From an uncultured Coriobacteriales bacterium (GTDB taxonomy: Bacteria; Actinomycetota; Coriobacteriia; Coriobacteriales; UMGS124): a stretch of 27,537 nucleotides of DNA. The stretch lies in contig CAIFEU010000013.1 of the NCBI GenBank assembly GCA_903789505.1, positions 1 to 27,537 of the forward strand. The letters run 5' to 3'. Under the pieces are notes generated by a model that was not told the origin of the DNA, made no database searches, and worked only from the letters and a program-made list of their open reading frames with translations. The translations under genes and the position numbers were made by a program. Shown here in pieces: positions 16,473 to 23,965 of the stretch (positions within the stretch are counted from its first letter, which is position 1; every line of letters begins with the position of its first letter).

Positions 16473-17852
16473 CTATGCGTGCCTGCTGACGAATGACGGC
16501 CAGTCGTAGTCGAGGATGGCGCGCCATCCCTGATGGACGTCGCCCAGGAAGAAGTAGGCCTCCATCATGGTCTCGTCGTCGGTGTTGTCGTGGAACCTGA
16601 GCTCCCCGTCGTCCGCGACGGCAGTCTCGTACTTCATCTGGAAGAACGTCTCGATCTTCGACCAGGTCTGGGGGTCGTCGAACTCGCGGCAGCAGAACGG
16701 CAGGTAGAAAATCCAGGTTCGCTGCTCCATGTCGGTGGAGATTCCGTCGGTCATGAGCGCGGCTTTGGTGTAGCAGGCCTGGCCGTCGTAGATGTCGGTG
16801 ATGAACAGGTCCTTGCTGTTGTCGAACGCGACCTGGTAGTAGTCGGGGTCCAGCGCGTGAATCATGCCGAGCGTCCACCAGTCCCCGAAGACGAAGTTCT
16901 CCGCGTTGCCGTGCGTGGGATGCCAGCGGAAGTACGGCAGGTGCAGCTCCTCGTCGGTCATCGTCTGCTTGAGGAAGTCCAGGTTGGGCATCACGTACTT
17001 GTCCTCGTAGTCGGTGCCGAAGACCTTGTCATGGATGAGCAGGCTCATCATCCCGACGGAGTTGCAGGGATAGAAGTACTGGTCGGGCTCGCACTCGACG
17101 CCGATGAAGCCGCGCTCCGACTTGTTGTAGTCGTACTCCTTCACGATGATATCGGTCATGGCCTGGTACTCCGCCTCGAACTGGTCGTCGCCCGTCATCA
17201 TCTGGTAGAGGCCGTACATCAGGTTGAGGTGACCCTTGTACATGATGTTGTACCTGGACACCGCGTCGGTGCCGTACTTGTTGCGCGTCCAGTCGTTCCA
17301 GGCGGCGTTCTCCTTGATCAGGTAGATGGACTTGCGCAGGCAGTCGACGGCGTTGTCATACTCGCCTTCGTCGATCATCACGAGCGAGGGGATTGCGTAC
17401 GACCCGAACGCGAGCGGGTAGCGGTAGAACGCCTGCCGCTCGGGAATCCAGGGGTGGGCGGCGTTCTCCCAGCCACCGGCGATCGCCGCATCGATGACCG
17501 ACCGGTGCAGCTCCCACGCGGCGCGGGTATGGGTCGTGAGCTGGTGGGTCTGCGACATCGCCCAGACCTCGTCGGCCGAACTGATCAGGCTCGGGACCTC
17601 GCCGCTCGTCATCTTCTGCAGCTCACTCTTCCTCTGCTGCGCCGAGGCGAGCTGCACAGGGGAGCTCTCAAGCGAGCACAGGGGGCATCCGTCATCGGCG
17701 AGCGCGTTGGCGGCGATCGCCCCCGAAGCGGCGGCAGCTGCGCCGGCGCCCAGGAAGGAGCGGCGTGACAGCCAGCCCTCCCGTTTTCCTGCCTTTCCTG
17801 CCGAGGAGTTACCTGCGACATGCGTCGCCCGTGCGACTCTCTTCATCGTCAT
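16473..17852 (-). CDS. Tat-exported linalool dehydratase/isomerase homologue
   Basis: A 459-residue protein with a long, basic n-region, a Tat motif SRRSFLGAG (residues 29-37) and a mature domain from about 85. It carries NIMYKGHLNLMYGLYQ (202-217) and CEPDQYFYPCN (254-264). From memory, the first is almost identical to the same stretch of Castellaniella defragrans LDI, which converts linalool to myrcene or geraniol without added cofactor. M204/H208 and C254/C263 have the same spacings as its Met125/His129 and Cys171/Cys180. D121 may match the acid Asp39, while the nearby Tyr is not obvious. LDI is also exported, so the location fits. The natural substrate here is unknown. A CPLC motif (56-59) follows the signal. 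The start at 17852 is chosen for the GGGAGAGA site upstream. Confidence 0.9.
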   Translation of the reverse strand: MTMKRVARATHVAGNSSAGKAGKREGWLSRRSFLGAGAAAAASGAIAANALADDGCPLCSLESSPVQLASAQQRKSELQKMTSGEVPSLISSADEVWAMSQTHQLTTHTRAAWELHRSVIDAAIAGGWENAAHPWIPERQAFYRYPLAFGSYAIPSLVMIDEGEYDNAVDCLRKSIYLIKENAAWNDWTRNKYGTDAVSRYNIMYKGHLNLMYGLYQMMTGDDQFEAEYQAMTDIIVKEYDYNKSERGFIGVECEPDQYFYPCNSVGMMSLLIHDKVFGTDYEDKYVMPNLDFLKQTMTDEELHLPYFRWHPTHGNAENFVFGDWWTLGMIHALDPDYYQVAFDNSKDLFITDIYDGQACYTKAALMTDGISTDMEQRTWIFYLPFCCREFDDPQTWSKIETFFQMKYETAVADDGELRFHDNTDDETMMEAYFFLGDVHQGWRAILDYDWPSFVSRHA

Positions 17853-18080
17853 CGCATCTCTCCCGTTCTGTTCAGTTGTACGTTGCATTGAATCGGCGGC
17901 ACACTCGCGCGCGCCGCTTCGCGGCGGGGCGGGTCCCATGCGTGCCGTTATCCCCTTGGTCTGCCGCCCGGTCGTCCCCTGACGTCCGGCGCGGATGAGG
18001 TCTGCCCTCATGGAGGGCGCCTGGTGTCCAGTCAGGCGACAAGTTGCCGCCTGCCGTAGTGGTGTTGCAGTGCCGCGCTC

Positions 18081-18112
18081 GCGCCGGGGTCGGTCCCCTC
18101 CGACCCCGGCGC
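18081..18112 (-). terminator. 13-bp hairpin after hypA
   Basis: Bases 18081-18093 pair perfectly with 18100-18112 around a 6-base loop, giving a 13-bp stem. It begins four bases past the hypA stop on the minus strand. No U-tract follows, but its length and position make it a strong terminator or transcript-end candidate. It would separate hypA from the LDI pair. Confidence 0.7.
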
Positions 18113-18116
18113 CATC

Positions 18117-18467
18117 TCACTCGACCACGACGCTGTCGATGCTGAACTCCATGCCCGAGTACAGCTCGTAGTCGCGCTTCCCGCAGGCAGGGCATGGCCA
18201 GGTCTTCTCGTCGAACACGTTGAGCGGGTAGACCTTGCCGCAGTCGCGGCAGCGCGCCAGCAGCGGCGTGGTGCGGAACACCATGTCGGCGCCCTCGGCG
18301 ACCGTGCCCATCGCGAGGTGGTCGAACAGGCCGCTGAACAGGTCCTCGACCACGTCACGCCCCGAGCCGATCGTCATGTACACCGAGCGGACCCTCTTCG
18401 CGTCGGATTGGCGCGCGATTTCGACGACGGTGTCGAGGACGTCGGTCGCCAGTGACATCTCGTGCAT
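18117..18467 (-). CDS. hypA: HypA-type nickel metallochaperone
   Basis: A 116-residue HypA-family protein. The start MHEMSLA supplies the N-terminal amine and His2 used by HypA to bind nickel. The zinc knot is CRDC (near residue 74) with CPAC about 20 residues later. The length is that of the family (113-120). HypA normally passes nickel with HypB to [NiFe]-hydrogenase, but neither hypB nor any hydrogenase gene is in the window. It stands alone between an exported polyferredoxin gene and the LDI pair. AAGGTGAG gives a good ribosome site. An 18-G run lies about 28-45 bases upstream of the start. It may have been recruited to metal delivery for a neighbouring protein, which is inference. Confidence 0.92.
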   Translation of the reverse strand: MHEMSLATDVLDTVVEIARQSDAKRVRSVYMTIGSGRDVVEDLFSGLFDHLAMGTVAEGADMVFRTTPLLARCRDCGKVYPLNVFDEKTWPCPACGKRDYELYSGMEFSIDSVVVE

Positions 18468-18494
18468 CGTGACTCACCTTGCTCTCTCGCGGCC

Positions 18495-18523
18495 GGGGGG
18501 GGGGGGGGGGGGCGCCCCCCCCC
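18495..18523. repeat. Homopolymer tract: 18 G, then CG, then 9 C
   Basis: Eighteen consecutive G (18495-18512) are followed by CG and nine C (18515-18523). On the coding (minus) strand this is 9 G, CG, 18 C. It can fold into a GC hairpin of about nine pairs. It lies between the Fe-S gene stop and the hypA ribosome site. Long G/C runs are slippage-prone in replication and also hard to assemble, so the count of 18 may not be exact. Confidence 0.9.
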
Positions 18524-18562
18524 GGGCAGGTCCGTCGGCGTGGAGCCGGGCCCCGCTGGCCC

Positions 18563-20017
18563 CTACGCGTTCTTCCCGGGCACGAAGTCCTGGATGTAGC
18601 CCTCGGCCATGCGCAGGCGCGAGTACTCGTGGTAGTCGTCGATCATGTCGTCGGGCAGCTCGAGCGTCGTGTCCTTGGCCCTGAGCGAGCGCGCCGAGAC
18701 CGGGCAGACCGTGGCGCACTGACCGCAGCGCACGCACTGCGGGGCCATCGTGCAGCCCTTATCGGGGTCGAGCGTGATCGCCTTCATCGGGCACTGGTCG
18801 ACGCAGGCGCCGCACTTGATGCAGGTGTCGACGTCGTACTGCAGCTCGTAGAAGCTGATGTTCTGCATCATGTTGCCGGTGCCGCCCAGCGCGTAGTAGG
18901 TCGAGAGCAGCTTGCAGCAGTCGGAGTGGCACTGGCACAGAACCTCGCACTTCTTGGAGAAGAGCTGCTCGACGACCATGCCCTTCTTGACGTTGCCCTC
19001 GACCTTCTCCAGCGCCTCCTCCTTGGTGATCTCGCGGCCGATGCCGCGCTCGATGAAGTACTCGGCAGCCTCGCCCATCGAGATGCAGCTCTCGCGGTCG
19101 TGCTCCTCGGGCGTGCAGGTCGCGGTGCCCAGGATGTCGCGCTCGAGACGGCACTGGCACGGCGACAGGGCGAACTTCTCGGCGTTGTTGATCGTGTCGC
19201 GCCAGTTGGTGTAGGGCGCCATGTCGCCGTCGACCACGTCGGGGCTCACGGGGACGATGTGGCAGACCGGACGCACGCAGTTGGTCGCCGCCAGAGGGAA
19301 GTCCGCGCCCAGCGAGGAGTTGAACGTCGTGCACCAGTCCTCGTCGAACTTGTCCATGTTCATCTCCCACATGCCCCACAGCGGCGCCATCAGCGCGTAG
19401 TACTTCACGCCGCCGCGGGTCGTGCTGACGATGATGGAGTGGCTGGCGAGCTTGTCGAGCATCTGCGCCGCCTCGTCCTTGTCGGCGCGGTTCTGGTTGG
19501 CGTAGTCTGCCGCGCTGAACCACCCGAACAGCGGCGCCTTGAGGTAGACCTCGGCCTCGTCCTCGTCGAAGTTGTCCATGATCGTGTCCCAGCCGGTCTC
19601 CTCGTCGGCGAGCGAGCCCATGCCGATACCGAGGCGGTTGAAGCGGTTGCGCACGCGGACGTACAGCGCCGGGATCACCTTGCCGGAGGGCGTCGTGTAG
19701 TCCTCGGTGACCTCCGACTCCTCCTGCAGCAGCCGGTCGAGCTCCTCGGCGGGGATGTCGGTAATCAGACGGACCGGGTCGGTGAAGCCGTTGGGCTTCT
19801 TCGCCGCGTCATAGTCCATGTCGAGCTCGAGCGTCGCGTCGGTCGGCACCTCCGTGGGGATGGCCGCTGCCGCGGTCTCGCCGTCTCCCGCCGTCGAGGC
19901 GGCAGGGGAGGCGTCGGCGACCTTGACGACGTTGATGCCGCCGATCGTGCCCACTGCGGTCACGGCGCCCAAGGCGCCGGCGCCCGTGAAGAAGTCCCTG
20001 CGCGTGATCTCTGCCAT
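18563..20017 (-). CDS. Tat-exported polyferredoxin-like protein
   Basis: A 484-residue exported Fe-S protein. A Tat signal with ITRRDFFTGAG (residues 4-14) precedes an acidic linker and a conserved unnamed domain (YVRVRNRFNRLG at 119-130; WGMWEMNMDKF at 214-224). Next come Cys groups C287/C289 (SPCQCR), C301, C311 and C361/C363/C367/C368 (CQCHSDCC). Two classic [4Fe-4S] motifs close it: C399-C402-C405-C409 and C428-C431-C434-C438. Two ferredoxin clusters are certain; the other eight Cys could hold one or two more. It has the same plan as the C-terminal module of the LysR fusion two genes upstream. I infer extracytoplasmic electron transfer or a cofactor role; no catalytic subunit is recognisable. 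The ribosome site is AAAGGGG. Confidence 0.9.
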   Translation of the reverse strand: MAEITRRDFFTGAGALGAVTAVGTIGGINVVKVADASPAASTAGDGETAAAAIPTEVPTDATLELDMDYDAAKKPNGFTDPVRLITDIPAEELDRLLQEESEVTEDYTTPSGKVIPALYVRVRNRFNRLGIGMGSLADEETGWDTIMDNFDEDEAEVYLKAPLFGWFSAADYANQNRADKDEAAQMLDKLASHSIIVSTTRGGVKYYALMAPLWGMWEMNMDKFDEDWCTTFNSSLGADFPLAATNCVRPVCHIVPVSPDVVDGDMAPYTNWRDTINNAEKFALSPCQCRLERDILGTATCTPEEHDRESCISMGEAAEYFIERGIGREITKEEALEKVEGNVKKGMVVEQLFSKKCEVLCQCHSDCCKLLSTYYALGGTGNMMQNISFYELQYDVDTCIKCGACVDQCPMKAITLDPDKGCTMAPQCVRCGQCATVCPVSARSLRAKDTTLELPDDMIDDYHEYSRLRMAEGYIQDFVPGKNA

Positions 20018-20313
20018 GATAAAGCCCCTTTCGTCCCTCTCCCCAGATGCGGGCGCGCGGGCCCTCGCCTTACGCGCCCTTCGGGCTCAGGATATCGGGC
20101 GCGGGGGCACACGAATCCTTCACAGTTGGCGATGCGGCTGGTACGAAATGGGGGAGGTGGCTCCCCGATGGGGAATGGGGGCCATTCATCTGGAGATGGC
20201 GCAGGTCGCGCAGCATGGGGAGGGCGCACGACGCCCCCCGGGGGGGTCTGCGGGCGCGGGCCCGGCAACCCCCGCGCGGACGGCGAGTGGCCGGCGGGGA
20301 CCCCGGCAACCGG
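20018..20313. other. Upstream region of the Tat polyferredoxin gene
   Basis: This 296-base gap lies between the LysR stop and the polyferredoxin start, so it should hold the promoter of the latter. Visible structure includes ATGGGG-type runs repeated at 20148-20190, a C6G7 palindrome at 20234-20246 and a GATATC at 20090-20095. No -35/-10 pair convinces me. I see no gene in it. Confidence 0.45.
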
Positions 20314-21339
20314 CTATCTACCGGCGACTTCGTGCCCCATGCGCGCCGCCGCATCGACGAGGCGGCTCGCGAGCGCGTCGTCGGACCTGGTGACCGCGAG
20401 CGTGTCGAGGAGCGCGCCCGCCACGCGCACGATGGCGTATCCGGCGGCGCGGGCGAGGCTCATGTCTGCGTCGTCGTCGGCGTCCAGGACCATCCCCCCG
20501 CCCGCCAGCGCCGGCGACGGCAGGACCGACGACCCGGAGCCCACGCTGACGGTGCGGCAGGAGGGCTCGACGCCCCTGGCGTCGCAGACCCGGGCGAACT
20601 CGCCCCAGGCAGCGTTTGCGGGGTCGTCGGCGTCGATGGAGCGCACGAACTCGCAGTCGCCCAGGTCGCCGACGGCAACGGTGCCTCTGCTGGCGAGCGG
20701 GTGGCTGCGCCCGAACACGGCGACGCAGGGGGCGGAGCGCAGGGGCACCACGCGCAGGCGGCACGCGGCGCCCGCCGGCCCCGCGGCGTCGACGAGCCGG
20801 GGAAGGGCGCCGTCGGCATGCGGGGGCTGCCCGTCGCCGGCCGCGGGCGGGAGTTGTCCCTCGACGGCGTAGCGGTAGGCGAGCACGACGTCCGCCTCGT
20901 GGCGCGCGAGGGTCTGGGCGATCTGCGCGGGGAAGCGCGGCCCCTCAAAGCCCAGCGTCACGATCGCGCGCCCCTGCTGGCTTCGGGCGAGGTCGTCGCG
21001 CGCGCCGGAGAGCGCGTCCCGCACGGCGCGGGACTCGCCCTGGTACAGCACGGTGACCCTGCGCGCCCGACCGTCCTCCGGGGCCGCCCCGCGCAGCTGC
21101 GCCTTGAGCGCCCTGCCGCGGGCTGCGACCTGGTCGGCGACGCCCGCGACGAACCGGCCGTCCTCGGTCAGCAGCGCGCCCCCCGCGCCTCGCTCGACGA
21201 GTCGCGCCCCCAGGGACGCCTCGAGCGAGGAGAGGTGCCGCGAGAGCGCTGACTGCGACATGCCAAGCCGCTCCGCGGCTCGAGAGATGCTCCCCTCACG
21301 GGCTATGACCGAGAACTCGTAGAGATAGTCGCCCAGCAT
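20314..21339 (-). CDS. LysR-type transcriptional regulator
   Basis: A 341-residue LysR regulator. The DNA-binding domain (residues 1-62) shows EGSISRAAERLGMSQSALSR and LGARLVERG. The effector domain follows, with ADVVLAYRY and FGRSHPLASRG as recognisable stretches. It is a paralogue of the LysR part of the upstream fusion protein: MLGDYLYEF against MFYDYLSEF at the N-terminus and SHPLASRG against SHPLARRG in the effector domain. It lacks any Fe-S extension. The ATG at 21339 is chosen for the GGAAGG site and the exact LysR-type N-terminus. It lies 176 bases after the fusion gene and directly ahead of the exported polyferredoxin gene, its likely target. Confidence 0.9.
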   Translation of the reverse strand: MLGDYLYEFSVIAREGSISRAAERLGMSQSALSRHLSSLEASLGARLVERGAGGALLTEDGRFVAGVADQVAARGRALKAQLRGAAPEDGRARRVTVLYQGESRAVRDALSGARDDLARSQQGRAIVTLGFEGPRFPAQIAQTLARHEADVVLAYRYAVEGQLPPAAGDGQPPHADGALPRLVDAAGPAGAACRLRVVPLRSAPCVAVFGRSHPLASRGTVAVGDLGDCEFVRSIDADDPANAAWGEFARVCDARGVEPSCRTVSVGSGSSVLPSPALAGGGMVLDADDDADMSLARAAGYAIVRVAGALLDTLAVTRSDDALASRLVDAAARMGHEVAGR

Positions 21340-21515
21340 GGCACCTTCCGCCCCTCGTCCCTTGCCCGTCGTGCCCCGGCGGCCTTCCGCCCTGGCGTCG
21401 CGCCGCCCCCGCCTGTCCCGCCGATGTCCCGCCGACGCGCCGGTCCCCTGCCGTCTGCCCTGCCAGCTCTTCGCCGGCCCGGCCCGCCGCCCTGCCCGCG
21501 GGGACGGAGGGCGGG

Positions 21516-23702
21516 CTACTCGTCGAGCCTCGTGCCGGTGAAGTCGGAGATGTGGCCGCGCGCCATGCGGTCGGTCGCGGACCACCGGTAGCTCTCCGGC
21601 AGGTCGTCGGGCAGGGGACAGACCTCGTCGGCGGGCTTCGCCTCGAGCACGCGCGCTCGGGTGGGGCACACCAGCACGCACTGGCCGCACCCCACGCACG
21701 CTGCGTTGGGCGCGCAGAACCCGGCGGCGCCCCCGTCGATTGCGCCCATGGGGCAGCGCTCGGAGCACGCGCCGCACTGCACGCAGCGCGTCGGTTCGCA
21801 CGTCAGCCGGTAGGCGCTGAGGTTGCCCATCGACGTGGCGGAGCCGCCGGCGGCGCGCACCGCGGCGAGCACGTGGCAGCAGTCAGAGTGGCAGAAGCAC
21901 ATCACCTCGGGGTGCTTCGAGAAGTAGAGCTGGGGGACGAGCCCGTCGTCGAACACCGCCCTCCTGCCGATGGCGAGCGCGTCCTGCGGGCTGATCTCGC
22001 GCCCCAGGCCGTTGTCGAGCCAGAACCGCGCCATCTCCCCGAACGTGAGGCAGACCTCGGTGGGATGCTCGTCGTCGCTGCACGCGCGGACGCCGAGCTC
22101 CTGGTCGTTCTTGCGGCACTGGCACGGGGAGAGGCACACCAGCGACTGCCTGCCGATGTAGCCCTGCCAGTCCCGGTAGGCGACCACGGTCCCGCCCCGC
22201 ACGACGTCGGCGCTCACCGGGCACGCGTGCATGACGGGGAACTGCGAGCCCGACCCGGCGTCGCTGCCGGTGATTCCCCAGCGCTCGAACCTGCCGCCGT
22301 AGTGGCCCACCGACATCTCCCAGATGCCGTAGATCCAGCCGAGCAGGCAGTAGTAGCGCGTGCCCCCGCGCACCACGCGGTAGACGAGGCAGCGCCGCGC
22401 GAGCCGCTCCAGCATCTCCTCGCACCAGGCGAGGTCGTGGCCGGACGTCGCGGAGTAGTCGTACGCGGTGAACCACTCCATCAGCGGCATCTCGAGCTCG
22501 GCGCGCGCCTCCTCGACGCTCCACATGTTCATGATCGCCTGGTAGCTGGTGGCGACCGGGTCGTTGGAGAGGCCGTTGCCGATGCGGTTGAGCCGGTTGC
22601 GCAGGGCGACGTAGGCCTTGTCCACCACCGTCCCGTCGGGAAGCACCAGGTCCTCGGTCACCGGCGGCTCGTCGACGACCCGCTCGTAGATGCGCGCGCG
22701 GTCGCTCGGGTCGAGCGGGGCCATCGGGACGTCGTCGCGCGACGCGGACGCGTACAGCGTCTGCTGGCTCACCGCCGCGTGCGCCGCGCCCTCGCGCGCG
22801 ATTGCCGCAGCCCGCTCGACGAGCCCCCGCGCTGCCGGGTCGTCGGCCCGCCAGACCGCGAACGCCTCGATGGGGAAGTCGCGCACGGGCACCAGGGCCT
22901 TGCCCGCGAGGCGCAGCGTCTCCGCCTCCGGGCCGGCGGCCGTCGTCAGGATCGCGTCGTCGGCATGCCTGACCTCGATGCCGAGCCGCCCGTCGTAGCG
23001 CGTCGCGCGCGTCCTGGGGACGAACCCCGCCTGCTCGCACGCCTGCTCGAACTCCGCCCAGGGCGTCGCCTCGCGGTGGCGCGCCTCGCCGCCCTCGGCG
23101 TGCGCGAAGCACAGGTCGCGCAGGTCGGCCACGCGCACGTCGCCGCGGCGGGCGAGCGGGTGGGATGGCTCGAGCGCGACCGCGCCGGGCAGGCTCGCGA
23201 GCGGGGCGCAGAGCACGGAGGCGTCGCGTCGCGCCTCGTCGGCGTCGTCGGAGAACGCCACCACGACGTCGGCCGTGCCCCGGACGAGGGGCTCGAGCAC
23301 GCGCGCCGAGGCGTCCGACCAGGTGAGGTGCACGCGGACCGCCCCGTCGCCGTCCGTCGCCTCCCCAGCCCGGGCGAACGCCGGCGCCAGCGCGGCGCAC
23401 TCCTGGGGGAGGCTCACGATGAGGTGGCGCTGCCGCCGACGCGCGCCGGCGTCCGAGAAGTGGCGGACCACGGACCTCTCGAGCGCGTCGATGTCCATGG
23501 CGGCGGCAAGCGCCGTCCTGCCCGCGTCGGTCAGGCGCACGCCGCTGGGCAGGCGCTCCATGAGCTTGGCGCCCAGCTCCGTCTCCAACGAGCTCATGTG
23601 GCGCCCGAGCGAGGGCTGCGAGACGCTCAGCGCCTGCGCGGCTCCGGAGAGTGAGCCCTCCTGCGCGACCGTCACGAACTCGGAGAGGTAGTCGTAGAAC
23701 AT
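21516..23702 (-). CDS. LysR regulator fused to a polyferredoxin module
   Basis: One uninterrupted 728-residue frame joins two proteins. Residues 1-60 are a LysR winged helix-turn-helix (EGSLSGAAQALSVSQPSLGR). Residues of about 91-300 form the effector domain (ADVVVAF, PSHPLARRG). After a linker comes a module (about 330-728) matching the Tat polyferredoxin downstream. It contains YVALRNRLNRIGNG, then C527/C529 (SPCQCR), C541, C551 and C602/C604/C608/C609 (CFCHSDCC). Its two [4Fe-4S] motifs are C640-C643-C646-C650 and C669-C672-C675-C679. There is no signal peptide, so this copy is cytoplasmic. I infer a redox-, oxygen- or iron-sensing regulator. A LysR with its own polyferredoxin is new to me. 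The internal M327 has no ribosome site, which argues against two separate genes. Confidence 0.9.
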   Translation of the reverse strand: MFYDYLSEFVTVAQEGSLSGAAQALSVSQPSLGRHMSSLETELGAKLMERLPSGVRLTDAGRTALAAAMDIDALERSVVRHFSDAGARRRQRHLIVSLPQECAALAPAFARAGEATDGDGAVRVHLTWSDASARVLEPLVRGTADVVVAFSDDADEARRDASVLCAPLASLPGAVALEPSHPLARRGDVRVADLRDLCFAHAEGGEARHREATPWAEFEQACEQAGFVPRTRATRYDGRLGIEVRHADDAILTTAAGPEAETLRLAGKALVPVRDFPIEAFAVWRADDPAARGLVERAAAIAREGAAHAAVSQQTLYASASRDDVPMAPLDPSDRARIYERVVDEPPVTEDLVLPDGTVVDKAYVALRNRLNRIGNGLSNDPVATSYQAIMNMWSVEEARAELEMPLMEWFTAYDYSATSGHDLAWCEEMLERLARRCLVYRVVRGGTRYYCLLGWIYGIWEMSVGHYGGRFERWGITGSDAGSGSQFPVMHACPVSADVVRGGTVVAYRDWQGYIGRQSLVCLSPCQCRKNDQELGVRACSDDEHPTEVCLTFGEMARFWLDNGLGREISPQDALAIGRRAVFDDGLVPQLYFSKHPEVMCFCHSDCCHVLAAVRAAGGSATSMGNLSAYRLTCEPTRCVQCGACSERCPMGAIDGGAAGFCAPNAACVGCGQCVLVCPTRARVLEAKPADEVCPLPDDLPESYRWSATDRMARGHISDFTGTRLDE

Positions 23703-23829
23703 GCGATGGTCACCCCCGTGCGCGGGAATTCCGCCGGGCGCGCTCCGCCGCGCCCCCGCCCGGGCCACGAGTCGCCCGGGCGCCGCGCCGCCCTCGCCGG
23801 CCCCCTGCCGCCGAGGCGATGCACGCACG

Positions 23830-23860
23830 ATGGTACTCGCCATTTCTGAATAGTCCAGAA
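23830..23860. promoter_or_regulatory. Two adjacent dyads upstream of the fusion gene
   Basis: ATGG/CCAT (23830-23833 and 23840-23843, 6-base spacer) is followed at once by TTCTG/CAGAA (23844-23848 and 23856-23860, 7-base spacer). They sit in the only AT-rich stretch of the 263-base gap, about 130-160 bases before the fusion start. The second fits the loose T-N11-A dyad of LysR sites, so autoregulation is plausible. Confidence 0.45.
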
Positions 23861-23965
23861 CCCGAATGGGCGGCGCGCCCGGCAGGGCCCCACCCGCGCT
23901 GGGGCCGTGCGTTCGCCCGCATCGCTGCCCGGCCCGCCGCGGAGCAGTGCGCGCACCGTCCCGGC

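Noticed and set aside
18117..18467. hypA as a sign of a hydrogenase operon
   Set aside because: No hydrogenase subunit or other maturation gene is nearby. The flanking Fe-S protein lacks hydrogenase motifs.
6182..20017. A molybdenum-dependent dehydroxylase system, as known from Eggerthella
   Set aside because: No molybdopterin catalytic subunit is present. The exported enzymes here are flavin-type or LDI-type.
20234..20246. C6G7 palindrome as a regulatory site
   Set aside because: It is pure GC in GC-rich DNA with no supporting promoter elements nearby. Chance is sufficient.
22610..22725. A separate polyferredoxin gene starting at the internal Met327 of the LysR fusion
   Set aside because: There is no stop in the shared frame and no Shine-Dalgarno-like sequence before that codon, so one fused protein is the simpler reading.
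21552..23654. Long open frame antisense to the LysR-ferredoxin gene (similar ones lie opposite most genes here)
   Set aside because: Such frames arise automatically opposite GC-rich coding DNA. The translation is rich in Arg, Ala, Gly and His, without domains.
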